Positions 1 to 9,674 of a stretch of 64,000 nt of DNA are shown here, in pieces; positions within the stretch are counted from its first letter, which is position 1, and each line of letters opens with the position of its first letter. The position numbers were made by a program, and so were the translations under genes. Source of the DNA: Myxococcales bacterium (GTDB lineage: Bacteria; Myxococcota; Polyangia; Polyangiales; Polyangiaceae); NCBI GenBank assembly GCA_003151595.1, contig PLXW01000060.1, positions 1 through 64,000 on the forward strand, read 5' to 3'. The notes under the pieces are model-generated. The model made no database searches, was not told the DNA's origin, and saw nothing but the letters and a program-made list of their open reading frames with translations.

Positions 1-335
1 TCCTCGTCGACTTCATCGAGCAGCGTCTTCGGGAGGGCGTGCCGCTTGAGCAGGCGGTCATCGATGCCGGAGCGATTCGCTTTCGTCCGATGCTCCTCAC
101 CGCGGCGGCCGTCGTCGTCGGCGCGTTCATGATCCTGTTCGATCCGATCTTCCAGGGGCTCGCCATCTCGCTCATGGCCGGCGAAGTTGCGTCGCTCTTG
201 CTCTCACGAACGACGGTACCGCTCGTCTACTTCATGATGCGCCGCCGCGAGGAGCGTCGCGCGCACGAGCGCGCTTCGACCCCCAGCGTCCACGCGCCCA
301 CGCCTCACCCCGACGCCTTCACGCCTGCGGAATGA
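1..335 (+). CDS. RND efflux permease, C-terminal end (partial)
   Basis: This is the last 110 or so codons of an AcrB/MMPL-type proton-driven efflux permease. The gene begins before the window and is read in the frame whose first full codon is at position 3. The segment shows the typical end of the family: the loop with [17 protein letters not shown] residues (here [13 protein letters not shown]), a membrane helix ([16 protein letters not shown]), a second helix with the TVPLVYFMM ending, then a basic charged cytoplasmic tail. It would act in the inner membrane as the pump of a tripartite exporter. It is convergent with the sigma factor gene that follows. Substrate cannot be inferred from this piece. 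Confidence 0.9.
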   Translation, partial: LVDFIEQRLREGVPLEQAVIDAGAIRFRPMLLTAAAVVVGAFMILFDPIFQGLAISLMAGEVASLLLSRTTVPLVYFMMRRREERRAHERASTPSVHAPTPHPDAFTPAE

Positions 336-351
336 ACCCGAGGGAGCTTCC

Positions 352-1173
352 TCATGCTGCTCCGACGGCTCGCAGCGCTTCACGCACGAGATCCTGCACG
401 TCCGGCGGCACCTCTCCTCGCGGCTCGGAGCGGCAGAGCGCGAGCGTGTGCTTCAGCGACTCGCACGCGGCGTTGCAGCGTTTGCACACCGCGACGTGTG
501 CTTGCATGGCCTCGCATTCCGCGGCGCCGATTTCTCCTTCGAGGAAGCGCGAGAAGAGCGCGACGACGTCAGGACATCCGCTCGTGGCTGGACTTCGGTT
601 CGTTCGTTCGTTGGTCGGCAAGCGCTCCTCGAGCTTCGCGCGGACCTCGGCGCGCGCGCGATGCAAGCGGCTCTTCACCGCGTCGACGCTCACGCCGAGC
701 ACCTGCGCCACTTCAGGAGCCGTCAGGCCCTCGACGTCGCGGAGGACGAGCACCTCGCGACTCGCCGGGTCGAGCGACGCGATCGCGCGATCGAGCAGCG
801 TCGAGAGCTCATGGTCGGAAGCGGCTTCGTCCGGCGCCTTCTCCGCCGAGCGCGCGTCGAGGGCGTTCGCGTGGTCGTCGAGCGACACGGTCTCCGTCGG
901 AGCGAACTTCGACGTGCGCCGCTTCTTGATGCAGAAGCTCCGCGCGACCGTGTAGAGCCACGTCGAGAGCGACGACGCTCCGCGGAACTCGCGAATGCCG
1001 CGCGCCGCCGCAAGGAGAGTGTCCTGCAGCACGTCCTTCGCGTCCTCGGGGTCGCGGCACATCTTCACGCCGAACCGATAGATCGAAGGGGCGTAACGCG
1101 AGAGGAGCGACCCCATCGCTGCGTCGTCGCCAGCGCGGATCGCAGTGAGCAGTTCTTCGTCGGCGCTATCCAT
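352..1173 (-). CDS. ECF sigma factor with fused zinc-finger anti-sigma-like tail
   Basis: 273 residues, ATG start. Residues about 10-85 form sigma region 2 (DAKDVLQDTLLAAARG, STWLYTVARSFC) and about 125-182 form region 4 with a helix-turn-helix (LTAPEVAQVLGVSVDAVKSR). Most ECF factors end there. This one continues for about 90 residues with a zf-HC2/ZAS-type segment: Cys200, then His226-x3-Cys230-x2-Cys233, the arrangement by which redox- or metal-sensing anti-sigma factors bind zinc. The protein could therefore be self-inhibited, with release by zinc loss or thiol oxidation; this is inference. The neighbours downstream on the same strand are a YgaP-like membrane protein and an OsmC peroxidase-like protein, but both lie upstream of the sigma gene in transcription order. 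Confidence 0.9.
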   Translation of the reverse strand: MDSADEELLTAIRAGDDAAMGSLLSRYAPSIYRFGVKMCRDPEDAKDVLQDTLLAAARGIREFRGASSLSTWLYTVARSFCIKKRRTSKFAPTETVSLDDHANALDARSAEKAPDEAASDHELSTLLDRAIASLDPASREVLVLRDVEGLTAPEVAQVLGVSVDAVKSRLHRARAEVRAKLEERLPTNERTNRSPATSGCPDVVALFSRFLEGEIGAAECEAMQAHVAVCKRCNAACESLKHTLALCRSEPRGEVPPDVQDLVREALRAVGAA

Positions 1174-1206
1174 CGAGCGCGGTTCTACCTCACTCGCGGC
1201 TCGCGC

Positions 1207-1416
1207 TCACGCCGGCAACCGCGCCCCACACGTCGAAACGCCGAAGACGCGGTACAGCGGGCAGGTGCCGAGCGCTCCCGTGATGAGCGGCACGACGCCG
1301 ACCAGACCCCAGAGCGTCTGCGGTCCGACGAAGACGAGCATGAGTAGTGCGAGCCCGACTACGACGCGCACGCCGCGATCGATGCTGCCTTCGTTCTTCG
1401 GAAAGGGTGCGTTCAT
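1207..1416 (-). CDS. Small DUF2892/YgaP-like membrane protein
   Basis: 69 residues. The sequence matches the short DUF2892 membrane module also found at the end of the rhodanese YgaP: an N-terminal N-x-G-S-x-D-R-x-x-R signature (NEGSIDRGVRVVVG), one hydrophobic helix, a second helix (GLVGVVPLITGALG) and the ending CPLYRVFGVSTC with two cysteines. The ATG at 1414-1416 has a GGAG ribosome binding site 11 nt upstream. It starts only 18 bases after the OsmC gene on the same strand, so the two are probably co-transcribed. The family often sits beside sulfur- or thiol-handling genes; its exact function is not established. Confidence 0.85.
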   Translation of the reverse strand: MNAPFPKNEGSIDRGVRVVVGLALLMLVFVGPQTLWGLVGVVPLITGALGTCPLYRVFGVSTCGARLPA

Positions 1417-1434
1417 GACACGTGTCTCCTTTGG

Positions 1435-1860
1435 CTACGATGCGTGTGCGAGCGGGGCGTCGGCTCGTGCGACGACGACGACGTCGATGGCCGGGGCGGT
1501 CGCGATCGTCTTCTTGACCTTGCACCCCTCCGCCGCGCGGACGATGGCTGCGCGGTACTTCTCCGGGAACGACGGCGGCAGCGTCAGCTCGAGGCGGATG
1601 TGACTCGGGAGCTTCGTCGCGGCGTCGACCTCCGCGTGCTGACGGAGGGCGATTCCATCCGTCGAGATCCCGCGCGCCTGGCAGAAGCCGAGAACGTAGA
1701 GCCCTGCGCACGTCGCCAGCGAGGCCAGGAAGAGGTCGAAAGGTGCGACGGCGCTCCCTTCGCCGCCAGCGTCGACGGGCTGATCGGTATGGACGACGTG
1801 GGCGCCGACCTGCGCGTCGACGCGCTTTCCGCCGGGGAACGTGACCTCGATGTTTTCCAT
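1435..1860 (-). CDS. OsmC family peroxiredoxin-like protein
   Basis: 141 residues; a longer reading frame exists, but the ATG at 1858-1860 has an AGGAAGAG ribosome binding site and begins the conserved domain directly. OsmC/Ohr-type proteins reduce organic hydroperoxides with two cysteines. Both expected regions are present: a helix with SLATCAGLYVLGFCQARG and a second site EGCKVKKTI. The start of the fold (TFPGGKRVDAQVGAHVVHTDQP) and the PFDLFLASLATC motif are typical of the YhfA/OsmC subgroup. It is cytoplasmic. With the following DUF2892 gene it makes a small putative thiol-stress operon. Confidence 0.9.
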   Translation of the reverse strand: MENIEVTFPGGKRVDAQVGAHVVHTDQPVDAGGEGSAVAPFDLFLASLATCAGLYVLGFCQARGISTDGIALRQHAEVDAATKLPSHIRLELTLPPSFPEKYRAAIVRAAEGCKVKKTIATAPAIDVVVVARADAPLAHAS

Positions 1861-2061
1861 GACTCTCTTCCTCGTCTTTCGACCAGTGAGAGCCACACAA
1901 GCAAGAAAGGGTTCACCAGAGTTGGCGCGCAAATCGACGGCCCCGGACGACCTGTTCGAGCAACAGTTGCGCGGCACGCACGTCTTGCGCGCCCGCACCG
2001 CGGTCTGTCACCCAAGCGGGTCACATGAATCCCTCTTCGACCGGGCTACGAAGAAGGAGCC

Positions 2062-3906
<1,845 letters not shown>

Positions 3907-3952
3907 GGCGCGACTTATGCCGATGCCGCTTCACGTCGCGATACACGCGGTA

Positions 3953-3990
3953 TCGATTGGCGCGATCGGCAAGTCGATTGGCGCGTTCGG
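3953..3990. promoter_or_regulatory. Two direct repeats upstream of the sigma-54 activator gene
   Basis: Two copies of a 17-bp motif (TCGATTGGCGCG, then A or T, then TCGG) start at 3953 and 3974 and differ at one base. The 21-bp spacing is two DNA turns, placing both on the same face of the helix. They lie 47-84 bp before the GTG start of the minus-strand regulator at 3906, where tandem operators or activator sites would be expected. No protein can be assigned to them. Confidence 0.4.
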
Positions 3991-4025
3991 ACAGTCGTCT
4001 CGTCGCGCGAAGCCTGGCCGGCGGC

Positions 4026-4856
4026 TCAGCAGCCGAACAGCGCGACCACGGCCGTGATGTCGTCGCAGTACCACCACTTTCCTTGGCGGCACCAGCTGTC
4101 GTGAATCGCGCACCCGTGGTGGTAACAGCAGTCTCCGCACACCCAGCTCCAGCACGAGCAGCCGGGGCCGCACATGCCGTAGCAGCTGTCGGCGCGATCC
4201 GGATACGCGGCGCAATACCCGTCGACGGTCGGGGAGGCCTGAAGCTCGTCGACCTTCACGTCGAGGGCCTGGGCCGATTGCTGCGCCACCTTGTGGAGGA
4301 CGAGCGACGCGGGGAAGTCGTTCCCCGACAGCCCGCGCGCGCCGAGGGCGCGGGAGAGTGTCGGGAACTGAGCGACCTCCGGGAGGAGGAGCATCCGGGG
4401 GAGCGCGTTCATGTCGCCGGAGAACGCGAAGCCGTCGGTGGAGACGCCTTGCGGCTGCGTCTCGGCCTGCGCGCTGGCCGCCGCGACGAACGCCTTGGTC
4501 GTGTGCATCGTCAGCGCGCCGCCCAGGTAGCTGAAGTCGTAGGCGTCGCCGGTGGTCTCGATGTGGAGGATCGGCCGTCCTCCGTTCCCCGTAACGTCCG
4601 CGAAGAGGTCGTCGTTGACCCTGGCGAGGTCGAACTTGATCGTGTCGCCCGCGGCGTCGACGTACACGCCCGTGATGCGCTCGGGCGTCGCCGACGTCAG
4701 CGTGATGCCGTCGTCCTGCGTCGTGGTCGGCGCCGTCCTGTCAGTCGCTTCCTGCGCTCCTTGGGATACCGGCTCGACCTTGCCGCCACACGCCGCCATC
4801 CCACATGCAACCAAGATGATCGCCCATGTCGCACCGATACGTTGCAGACCGTTCAT
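4026..4856 (-). CDS. Lipoprotein with Cys/His-rich C-terminal domain, PLA2-like motif
   Basis: 276 residues, ATG preceded by GGGAGG. The N-terminus is a lipoprotein signal ending in GMAAC. Residues 30-210 have no recognisable domain. The last 65 residues are very rich in cysteine (at least 12) and include CCYHHGCAIHDSWC, which recalls the C-C-x-x-H-D-x-C active-site helix of secreted phospholipase A2, preceded by a Cys-Gly-rich segment resembling a calcium loop (CYGMCGPGC). The phospholipase reading is only motif-level. A structural Cys-rich domain is the alternative. A 16-bp inverted repeat lies 35-50 bp upstream of the start. Confidence 0.7.
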   Translation of the reverse strand: MNGLQRIGATWAIILVACGMAACGGKVEPVSQGAQEATDRTAPTTTQDDGITLTSATPERITGVYVDAAGDTIKFDLARVNDDLFADVTGNGGRPILHIETTGDAYDFSYLGGALTMHTTKAFVAAASAQAETQPQGVSTDGFAFSGDMNALPRMLLLPEVAQFPTLSRALGARGLSGNDFPASLVLHKVAQQSAQALDVKVDELQASPTVDGYCAAYPDRADSCYGMCGPGCSCWSWVCGDCCYHHGCAIHDSWCRQGKWWYCDDITAVVALFGC

Positions 4857-4890
4857 CGATCGCCTCCCATCTTTGCCGTGCGGGAAGTCG

Positions 4891-4906
4891 ACCTTTCAGG
4901 AAAGGT
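4891..4906. promoter_or_regulatory. Inverted repeat upstream of Cys-rich lipoprotein gene
   Basis: ACCTTTC and GAAAGGT, seven-base perfect arms separated by AG, lie 35 bp before the start codon of the minus-strand gene 4026-4856, in a short A-rich stretch. Size and position suit a repressor or activator dyad. It is not followed by a T-tract, so it is unlikely to be a terminator. Confidence 0.35.
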
Positions 4907-5051
4907 GCCAGCGGGAAAAATAGGCAATTCGTGCGCGATCGTTCGTGCTCAGGGCGAAGGCGAAGCGCGCTGTTCGAGCTCCGTAGAACGATCGTCGAAC
5001 AAGTCGTTCGTTCATCGCGCTGCCAGGCCCGATGTCAGGTGCCGGGGCGCA

Positions 5052-6803
5052 CTATCCGCCGAACTCGATCGCCACCTGGAATCGGTATTGGTAGTAGACG
5101 AGCGGAGTCCCGGTCAGATGAGGGGCATCGAAGACGAGATACGTCGGGTCTATGACGAGGAAGAACCCGGGCGATAGCTTGAATTCGACGCCGATGAAGC
5201 TGATGCCGAAGAGCGGGCCGATGCCCCCCTTCGGTGCGCCGGGCAGATCGACCAGGAGCGTCGAGACGCCGAGCGCGGCGGTCGTGCGGAAGTTCACCGA
5301 CTCCCAGACCATCTGATAGCGCCGAACCACCGAAGCGTAGAGGTTGGCCGTGCCTGGACGGATCCCGAACGGCTGGACCGGGAGCCATGGGTTCCACTCG
5401 GCGTCGAGGCCGACCATCCAATACTTGAAGATCTGGTATTTCGCGCCGACCGCGAAGGCGAGCGCGGCGTGGTCATAAGAGGCCCCTACGGCTGCGTGCC
5501 CGAAGAAAGCACCCGCCGTATCTGTCTTGCCGACCGCGCCGGAGTTGCTCTTCCCCTCGAGCGCGGCCGCCGGCCCAGCGAGTCCGTGCGGTTCCGCGGG
5601 CGTCGCGGGCCTGTCGTCGGCCGACGCGACTTGCGTTGCGGCCATGACGAACATCGACGCGACCCCCACGGCCACCGCCTGTCGTGCACCTCGAGTCTGG
5701 CGCAGGCGACGATCCCATCGGCGGCGCCGGCCGACGAACGCGCACACGACGAACGCTCCGAGCGCGATCCCGGTGCCCCCAGGGAGCCGCGCGCCCGCCA
5801 TCCCGCACGCGCACCCGGAAGGCCGGTACTGGTTCTCCGCGGCGTTGCACCAGGCGTTCGCGTAGGTGCAACCGCCCGAGCCGTCGTAGACGATGTACGC
5901 GTCGAGCATTTGATCGAACGCCGCGGACTTCGCGTCGCGTGAGAGCGTCGTGTCGAGCGCGATCTGGAGCGCCCTGGCGCTCGCCTCCACGGCCAGGCGA
6001 TGCTTCTGCGTGCGGAGGTCGTCCGGGTCGTCGCACCGATCGAGCTGGGACATGTGCGGCGGGCCTTCGGTCCCTTCGTCGAGCGCGTTGTCGGCGTAGT
6101 CGATCCAGTCGAGGGTCACCGTGATCCGATGCTGGTCGCTCGCCTTGCGGAAGGTGTGCGTGAAGCTGTCTTGAATGGCGTGGAGCGCTTGCCCCGCGTT
6201 CAAGTAGAAGCGCGGAAGACTCACCGTGAGCTTCCCGCGGAGCGCGAACTGCGTCGTCAGCGCGTCGCGCAAGCTCCCGTCGGGCGCGCCGTTCGGGCCG
6301 AGGCCGCCGAGGGCGGCGAGCAGCTTCTCCTTGATGAACGCGCGGCAGTCCGCGACCGCCTGCGACGTGCCGTTCGGCTCTTTCTCGCCGCCCGCGCGGA
6401 GGCAGTGTTCACGCTGCCCCGCCGAGTCCGCAGTCAGCTGCGCGAGCTCGTCGAGCGCCGTCGCGGAGAGGTCCTTCACGTCGTTGTCGCGGACGCCGAT
6501 GATGAGCGTCGTGCTGCCGATGTCCATGAAGTCGTCGGGCGTCGTGAACGGCACGTCGCCGACGATGGCGTCGTCGTCAGGCTCGGTGCTCGGGAGCGCC
6601 GGCGCGAGCTTGGAGGCGCTGCGCACCTTCCGCAGCGCGTCCTCGGTGATCGACTCGTGGCACCCTTGGGTGATCTGCGTTTGGATCGTGTACGCGGACG
6701 CTCGGCGCGCGCCCACGAGCGTGAGCAGCAGCGCGAGCGTGGCGACAGTGACCCGCGCTCGTGCCGCACCGCGAGGCCCTGACGCGATGAGCTTCTTCGG
6801 CAT
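5052..6803 (-). CDS. Secreted phospholipase C-like/MYXO-CTERM protein fused in frame to a beta-barrel protein
   Basis: 583 residues from the ATG at 6801-6803; a longer frame exists, but this start begins the signal peptide. Part 1: signal peptide (about 15-37), then an all-helical domain with QGCHESITEDAL and HAIQDSFTHTFR, which resemble the zinc-binding helices of phospholipase C/S1-P1 nuclease-type folds. At 331-362 comes GCACG, a hydrophobic helix and RRRR, the layout of a MYXO-CTERM sorting tail. Such a tail should end the protein, but the frame continues into a second signal-like segment (about 367-396, ending ASA) and a beta-strand-rich region (435-583) ending in a C-terminal aromatic strand typical of outer-membrane proteins. 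This may be a true fusion or two genes joined by a lost stop codon. Confidence 0.75.
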   Translation of the reverse strand: MPKKLIASGPRGAARARVTVATLALLLTLVGARRASAYTIQTQITQGCHESITEDALRKVRSASKLAPALPSTEPDDDAIVGDVPFTTPDDFMDIGSTTLIIGVRDNDVKDLSATALDELAQLTADSAGQREHCLRAGGEKEPNGTSQAVADCRAFIKEKLLAALGGLGPNGAPDGSLRDALTTQFALRGKLTVSLPRFYLNAGQALHAIQDSFTHTFRKASDQHRITVTLDWIDYADNALDEGTEGPPHMSQLDRCDDPDDLRTQKHRLAVEASARALQIALDTTLSRDAKSAAFDQMLDAYIVYDGSGGCTYANAWCNAAENQYRPSGCACGMAGARLPGGTGIALGAFVVCAFVGRRRRWDRRLRQTRGARQAVAVGVASMFVMAATQVASADDRPATPAEPHGLAGPAAALEGKSNSGAVGKTDTAGAFFGHAAVGASYDHAALAFAVGAKYQIFKYWMVGLDAEWNPWLPVQPFGIRPGTANLYASVVRRYQMVWESVNFRTTAALGVSTLLVDLPGAPKGGIGPLFGISFIGVEFKLSPGFFLVIDPTYLVFDAPHLTGTPLVYYQYRFQVAIEFGG

Positions 6804-6907
6804 CGCGGACGCCAACGCAAGGCGCGTACCGGCAGGCCTTGCTTGGCGGTTCGGCGCAGGATGGCGGGTCGCGATGAGGTGGCGCGCGGCGAGGCCACGC
6901 CTCGAGT

Positions 6908-6941
6908 GGACGCTTTTTCGCCACGGACGCTTTCTCGCCAC
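6908..6941. repeat. Tandem 17-bp duplication in divergent promoter region
   Basis: Two adjacent copies of GGACGCTTTxTCGCCAC (positions 6908-6924 and 6925-6941) differ at a single base. They lie between the divergent genes 5052-6803 and 7019-8026. They could be paired regulator sites or a recent duplication. Confidence 0.4.
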
Positions 6942-6976
6942 GATCGATCGTCAGTGCGCACGTCGCAATCGTGCGC

Positions 6977-6994
6977 GGCTCCGCTTGCGGAGCC
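6977..6994. promoter_or_regulatory. Perfect 18-bp dyad upstream of PAP2 gene
   Basis: GGCTCCGC-TT-GCGGAGCC has eight-base perfect arms and lies 24 bp before the PAP2 start at 7019. It could be an operator or a hairpin in the 5' leader. The region is shared with the divergent gene on the other strand. Confidence 0.35.
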
Positions 6995-7018
6995 ATGTGC
7001 ACGTCACTAGGGTCTTCG

Positions 7019-8026
7019 ATGGTGTTGGCCTCTCGATCGCGCGCGCTCTCGCCGTTGAGCGCGGCGTTCGTCGTCCTGGCTGCCCGTACGCTCGTCGCCG
7101 CATCGGCGCACGCCGCGCCGCCCGTTTCGCCCGCGCCTCCTCCTCCGCCGCCGACGAGCGTCGCTGCATCGAGCGCGCCGGTCGTCGCTTCTACGCCGAC
7201 CCCGACGATCGCGACTCCGGCTCCGGGAGCGAGCGAGTCGAACGTCGAGAAGGCGCAGGAGGTGGCGAAGGTCGCGGCCAAGACGCCGATCGTCCCGAAC
7301 CCGAAGGACGCCACGCGTCCCGCGTTCCAGCTCTATGCCGAGATGGATCTCCCGGTGTTGGGGATCGGTCTCGTCTTCGCCGGCGCGCGGCTCGTGAGGG
7401 CGCAGCCCGCATATTGCTCGCCGCTCTGCAATCCGGCGGATCTCAACGCGCTCGATCGCGTGACGGCTGGCCGGTACTCACCCGCGTGGTCGAGCGCTTC
7501 CGACTACGCGCTCTACGGTGTCATGGCGGGTGCCGCGGCGCTTCTCGCCATCGACGAGGGGGCCCTCGACGCGCTGAACGACTCGGTCGTCGTCGCCGAG
7601 TCGGCGTTGAGCGCCACGGCCGTGAACTCGATCATGACGATCGCCGCCGGGCGCCCGCGTCCGTTCCTCTACAGCACCGACGCTCCGCTCGCGGATCGCC
7701 AGAGCTCCAACGCCGCGCTCTCCTTCTTGAGCAGCCACACCGCGATCGCTTCCGCGATCACGGCGTCCACGTTCATGGCGATGAAGCGCCTGCATCCCAG
7801 ATCGTCGCTCCCGTATCTCGTGCTCGCGATCGGAGAGGCCGCCACTGCGTTCATCGGCACTGCGCGCGTGATGGCCGGGATGCACTTCATCACCGACGTC
7901 ACGGGGGGCTTCGTCGTGGGGAGCTCGGTGGGCATCCTCATCCCGGCGCTTCACGACTCGCCGGTGAAGCTCGTCCCGGTCGTGAGCGAGACGCAACGCG
8001 GGTTCAATCTCGTCGGCGCGTTCTGA
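7019..8026 (+). CDS. Exported PAP2-family phosphatase
   Basis: 335 residues from the ATG at 7019, preceded by AGGG at a good distance; upstream in-frame starts would add residues before the signal peptide. After a signal peptide (to about residue 32, ASAHA) comes an Ala/Pro-rich linker. The PAP2 domain covers about 110-325, with the phosphatase motifs visible: AGRPRPF (motif 1), SSHTAIASA (motif 2, with SSHT for the usual PSGH) and ARVMAGMHFITD (motif 3, Arg-x5-His-x3-Asp). It probably dephosphorylates a lipid phosphate such as phosphatidate or undecaprenyl pyrophosphate on the periplasmic face. Several hydrophobic helices fit a membrane-embedded enzyme. Its substrate is unknown. Confidence 0.85.
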   Translation: MVLASRSRALSPLSAAFVVLAARTLVAASAHAAPPVSPAPPPPPPTSVAASSAPVVASTPTPTIATPAPGASESNVEKAQEVAKVAAKTPIVPNPKDATRPAFQLYAEMDLPVLGIGLVFAGARLVRAQPAYCSPLCNPADLNALDRVTAGRYSPAWSSASDYALYGVMAGAAALLAIDEGALDALNDSVVVAESALSATAVNSIMTIAAGRPRPFLYSTDAPLADRQSSNAALSFLSSHTAIASAITASTFMAMKRLHPRSSLPYLVLAIGEAATAFIGTARVMAGMHFITDVTGGFVVGSSVGILIPALHDSPVKLVPVVSETQRGFNLVGAF

Positions 8027-8043
8027 CGCCGGAGCCCGCGTGA

Positions 8044-8068
8044 CGTCCCCCTGATTTTTTTTGGGACG
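8044..8068. other. Weak hairpin after PAP2 gene
   Basis: CGTCCC (8044-8049) and GGGACG (8063-8068) can form a six-base stem with a T-rich loop. The T run is in the loop and not after the stem, so this is not a standard intrinsic terminator. It is the only structured element in the 148-base gap before the DM9 gene. Confidence 0.25.
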
Positions 8069-8174
8069 GGGCCCGAGCGGCCGGCACCAGTCAGCGAAGG
8101 GGCAGAGAGACGCGCCGCCACGCGCTGCGCGCTCGTGCTCCGCCACATCCACGACTGACTTTCCGGAGGAAGCG

Positions 8175-9629
8175 ATGAAGACTCGCCGATACGCACTGGT
8201 CCATTCGATTCTCGGTCTCGCGGCGCTCACGGGCTGCGTCGCCACGGCTGATACGCAGGAAGAGGCGACGAAGAGCTCGAGCGCCGCGCTCACTCTCCCG
8301 AACGACGCCAACTGGGCATCGGGCGTCTCGCCCGACGCCATCGTCATCGGCAAAGACACCGACGGAGCGCCGCTCTACTCGTGCCGCGCGCCGTTCAACA
8401 ACAGCATCGCCCCCGGCAAGACGCGCGCGGGCTGGGGCGTCTGCGACTTTGGATACGGCGGGACCGAGCAGCAGCTCGGACCGTTTCAGACGCTGACCCC
8501 CCAGTGGACCTCGGCGCAGTACGGGAACGTGCCGCCGAACGGGATCTCCTATGGCGTCGATCACGGTCGACCGCTGTACGTGTGCCGCGCGCTGACCCCC
8601 TCGTTCCAGTGGCAGACCGGCAAGGTCGGCGCTGGGATCGCCGGGTGCGACTACCCGTACGGCGGAAGAGAGGTCACGGCCGCGTCGTACGAGGTCCTCA
8701 CGAACAAGACCCAGTTCGACATCGCCCCTGTCTTCGTCGCGCGCGGCGCAGCGCTCCCCTACAACGCGATCCGCGGCGGCACCGACTCCAACGGCGCGGC
8801 GATCTATCCGTGCATCGCTCCGTACAACGGTGACCAGCACCCCGGGAAGACCGAGCCGGGATGGGGAGTCTGCGACATCTCCTACGCCGGGAGTGAGGTC
8901 TACGTGTCGAGCGGGTATCAGGTCCTGGTGCCGCAGCTCACCGCGCCGCCGCTCGGCGTCGCCGTCAACGAGTACGTCGGCGGGACGGACACCAACGGCA
9001 CCTCGCTGGGGATCTGCACGGCGCCGTACGGCAGCAGTCTCCAGGTCGGCAAGTACCTCTCCAGCGGCGTCTGCGACTTCGGCTACGGCGGTCACGAGAT
9101 GCCGGTGACGAGCGGCGTTCAGGTCCTGGCGATCCACCTGGACCCGTCTCCGATCGTCTACACCTTCAGCAACATCACCTTCCCGTCCGGGACCGCGATC
9201 GGCGGGAGCGCGCAGCTCACACTCAACCCCGACGGCTCGTGGTTGTTCACCGGCGGCTTCCACGACTCGGGCGCCGTCGACTACAACGAGAGCACGCTCG
9301 TGGCCGTACAGATCGAGAGCGGGCTGACGTTCACGTTCGGGCGCAACGGGCACACGAGCGGAACCGTCGACTGCCCCATCTTCGATTCGTGCCCGAATCG
9401 CAACGACACGTGGTCGCTCGGCGGCAACAACCCGGGGATCGCGCAGCACTGGGCCGATCTGAAACGCGACGCCATCGTGTCGCAGACGAGCACTGTGACC
9501 CCGACGTACACGCCCGACTGGAGCCAGCTCTGGACCGACGTCAAGACCGGGCTCGAGACCGTCGGGTCGGTCATCGCCGTCGTGGGCCCCATCCTCGCCG
9601 GGAGCTCGGGCGGCGACGGGGGCACCTGA
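8175..9629 (+). CDS. Lipoprotein with four DM9 (DUF3421) repeats
   Basis: 484 residues; the ATG at 8175 has an excellent GGAGGAAGCG ribosome binding site. Lipoprotein signal ending in LTGC. Residues about 50-320 hold four repeats, each with a G-x-D-x-x-G-x-x-LY-x-C-RAP-like strand followed by PGKT-x-x-GWGVCDFGYGG-like residues. This is the DM9 repeat known from insect and oyster mannose-binding/pattern-recognition proteins and from scattered bacteria. The C-terminal 150 residues look like an extra beta-sandwich of unknown type ending in GSSGGDGG. It is probably displayed at the outer membrane, and glycan binding is a family-based guess. Confidence 0.85.
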   Translation: MKTRRYALVHSILGLAALTGCVATADTQEEATKSSSAALTLPNDANWASGVSPDAIVIGKDTDGAPLYSCRAPFNNSIAPGKTRAGWGVCDFGYGGTEQQLGPFQTLTPQWTSAQYGNVPPNGISYGVDHGRPLYVCRALTPSFQWQTGKVGAGIAGCDYPYGGREVTAASYEVLTNKTQFDIAPVFVARGAALPYNAIRGGTDSNGAAIYPCIAPYNGDQHPGKTEPGWGVCDISYAGSEVYVSSGYQVLVPQLTAPPLGVAVNEYVGGTDTNGTSLGICTAPYGSSLQVGKYLSSGVCDFGYGGHEMPVTSGVQVLAIHLDPSPIVYTFSNITFPSGTAIGGSAQLTLNPDGSWLFTGGFHDSGAVDYNESTLVAVQIESGLTFTFGRNGHTSGTVDCPIFDSCPNRNDTWSLGGNNPGIAQHWADLKRDAIVSQTSTVTPTYTPDWSQLWTDVKTGLETVGSVIAVVGPILAGSSGGDGGT

Positions 9630-9659
9630 CGGCGAACGGGGGCCGGCCGCGGACCGCGC

Positions 9660-9674
9660 TAGCATGCGGTCTGC
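9660..9674 (+). promoter_or_regulatory. Possible leaderless -10 element before kinase gene
   Basis: TAGCAT (9660-9665) stands nine bases before the GTG start at 9675, and no Shine-Dalgarno sequence is present. GACCGC/GCGGTC arms (9652-9657 and 9666-9671) also form a small hairpin here. The layout fits transcription starting at or just before the start codon. Confidence 0.35.

Noticed and set aside
8044..8068. Intrinsic terminator after the PAP2 gene
   Set aside because: The stem is only six bases and the T run is in the loop, not after the stem.
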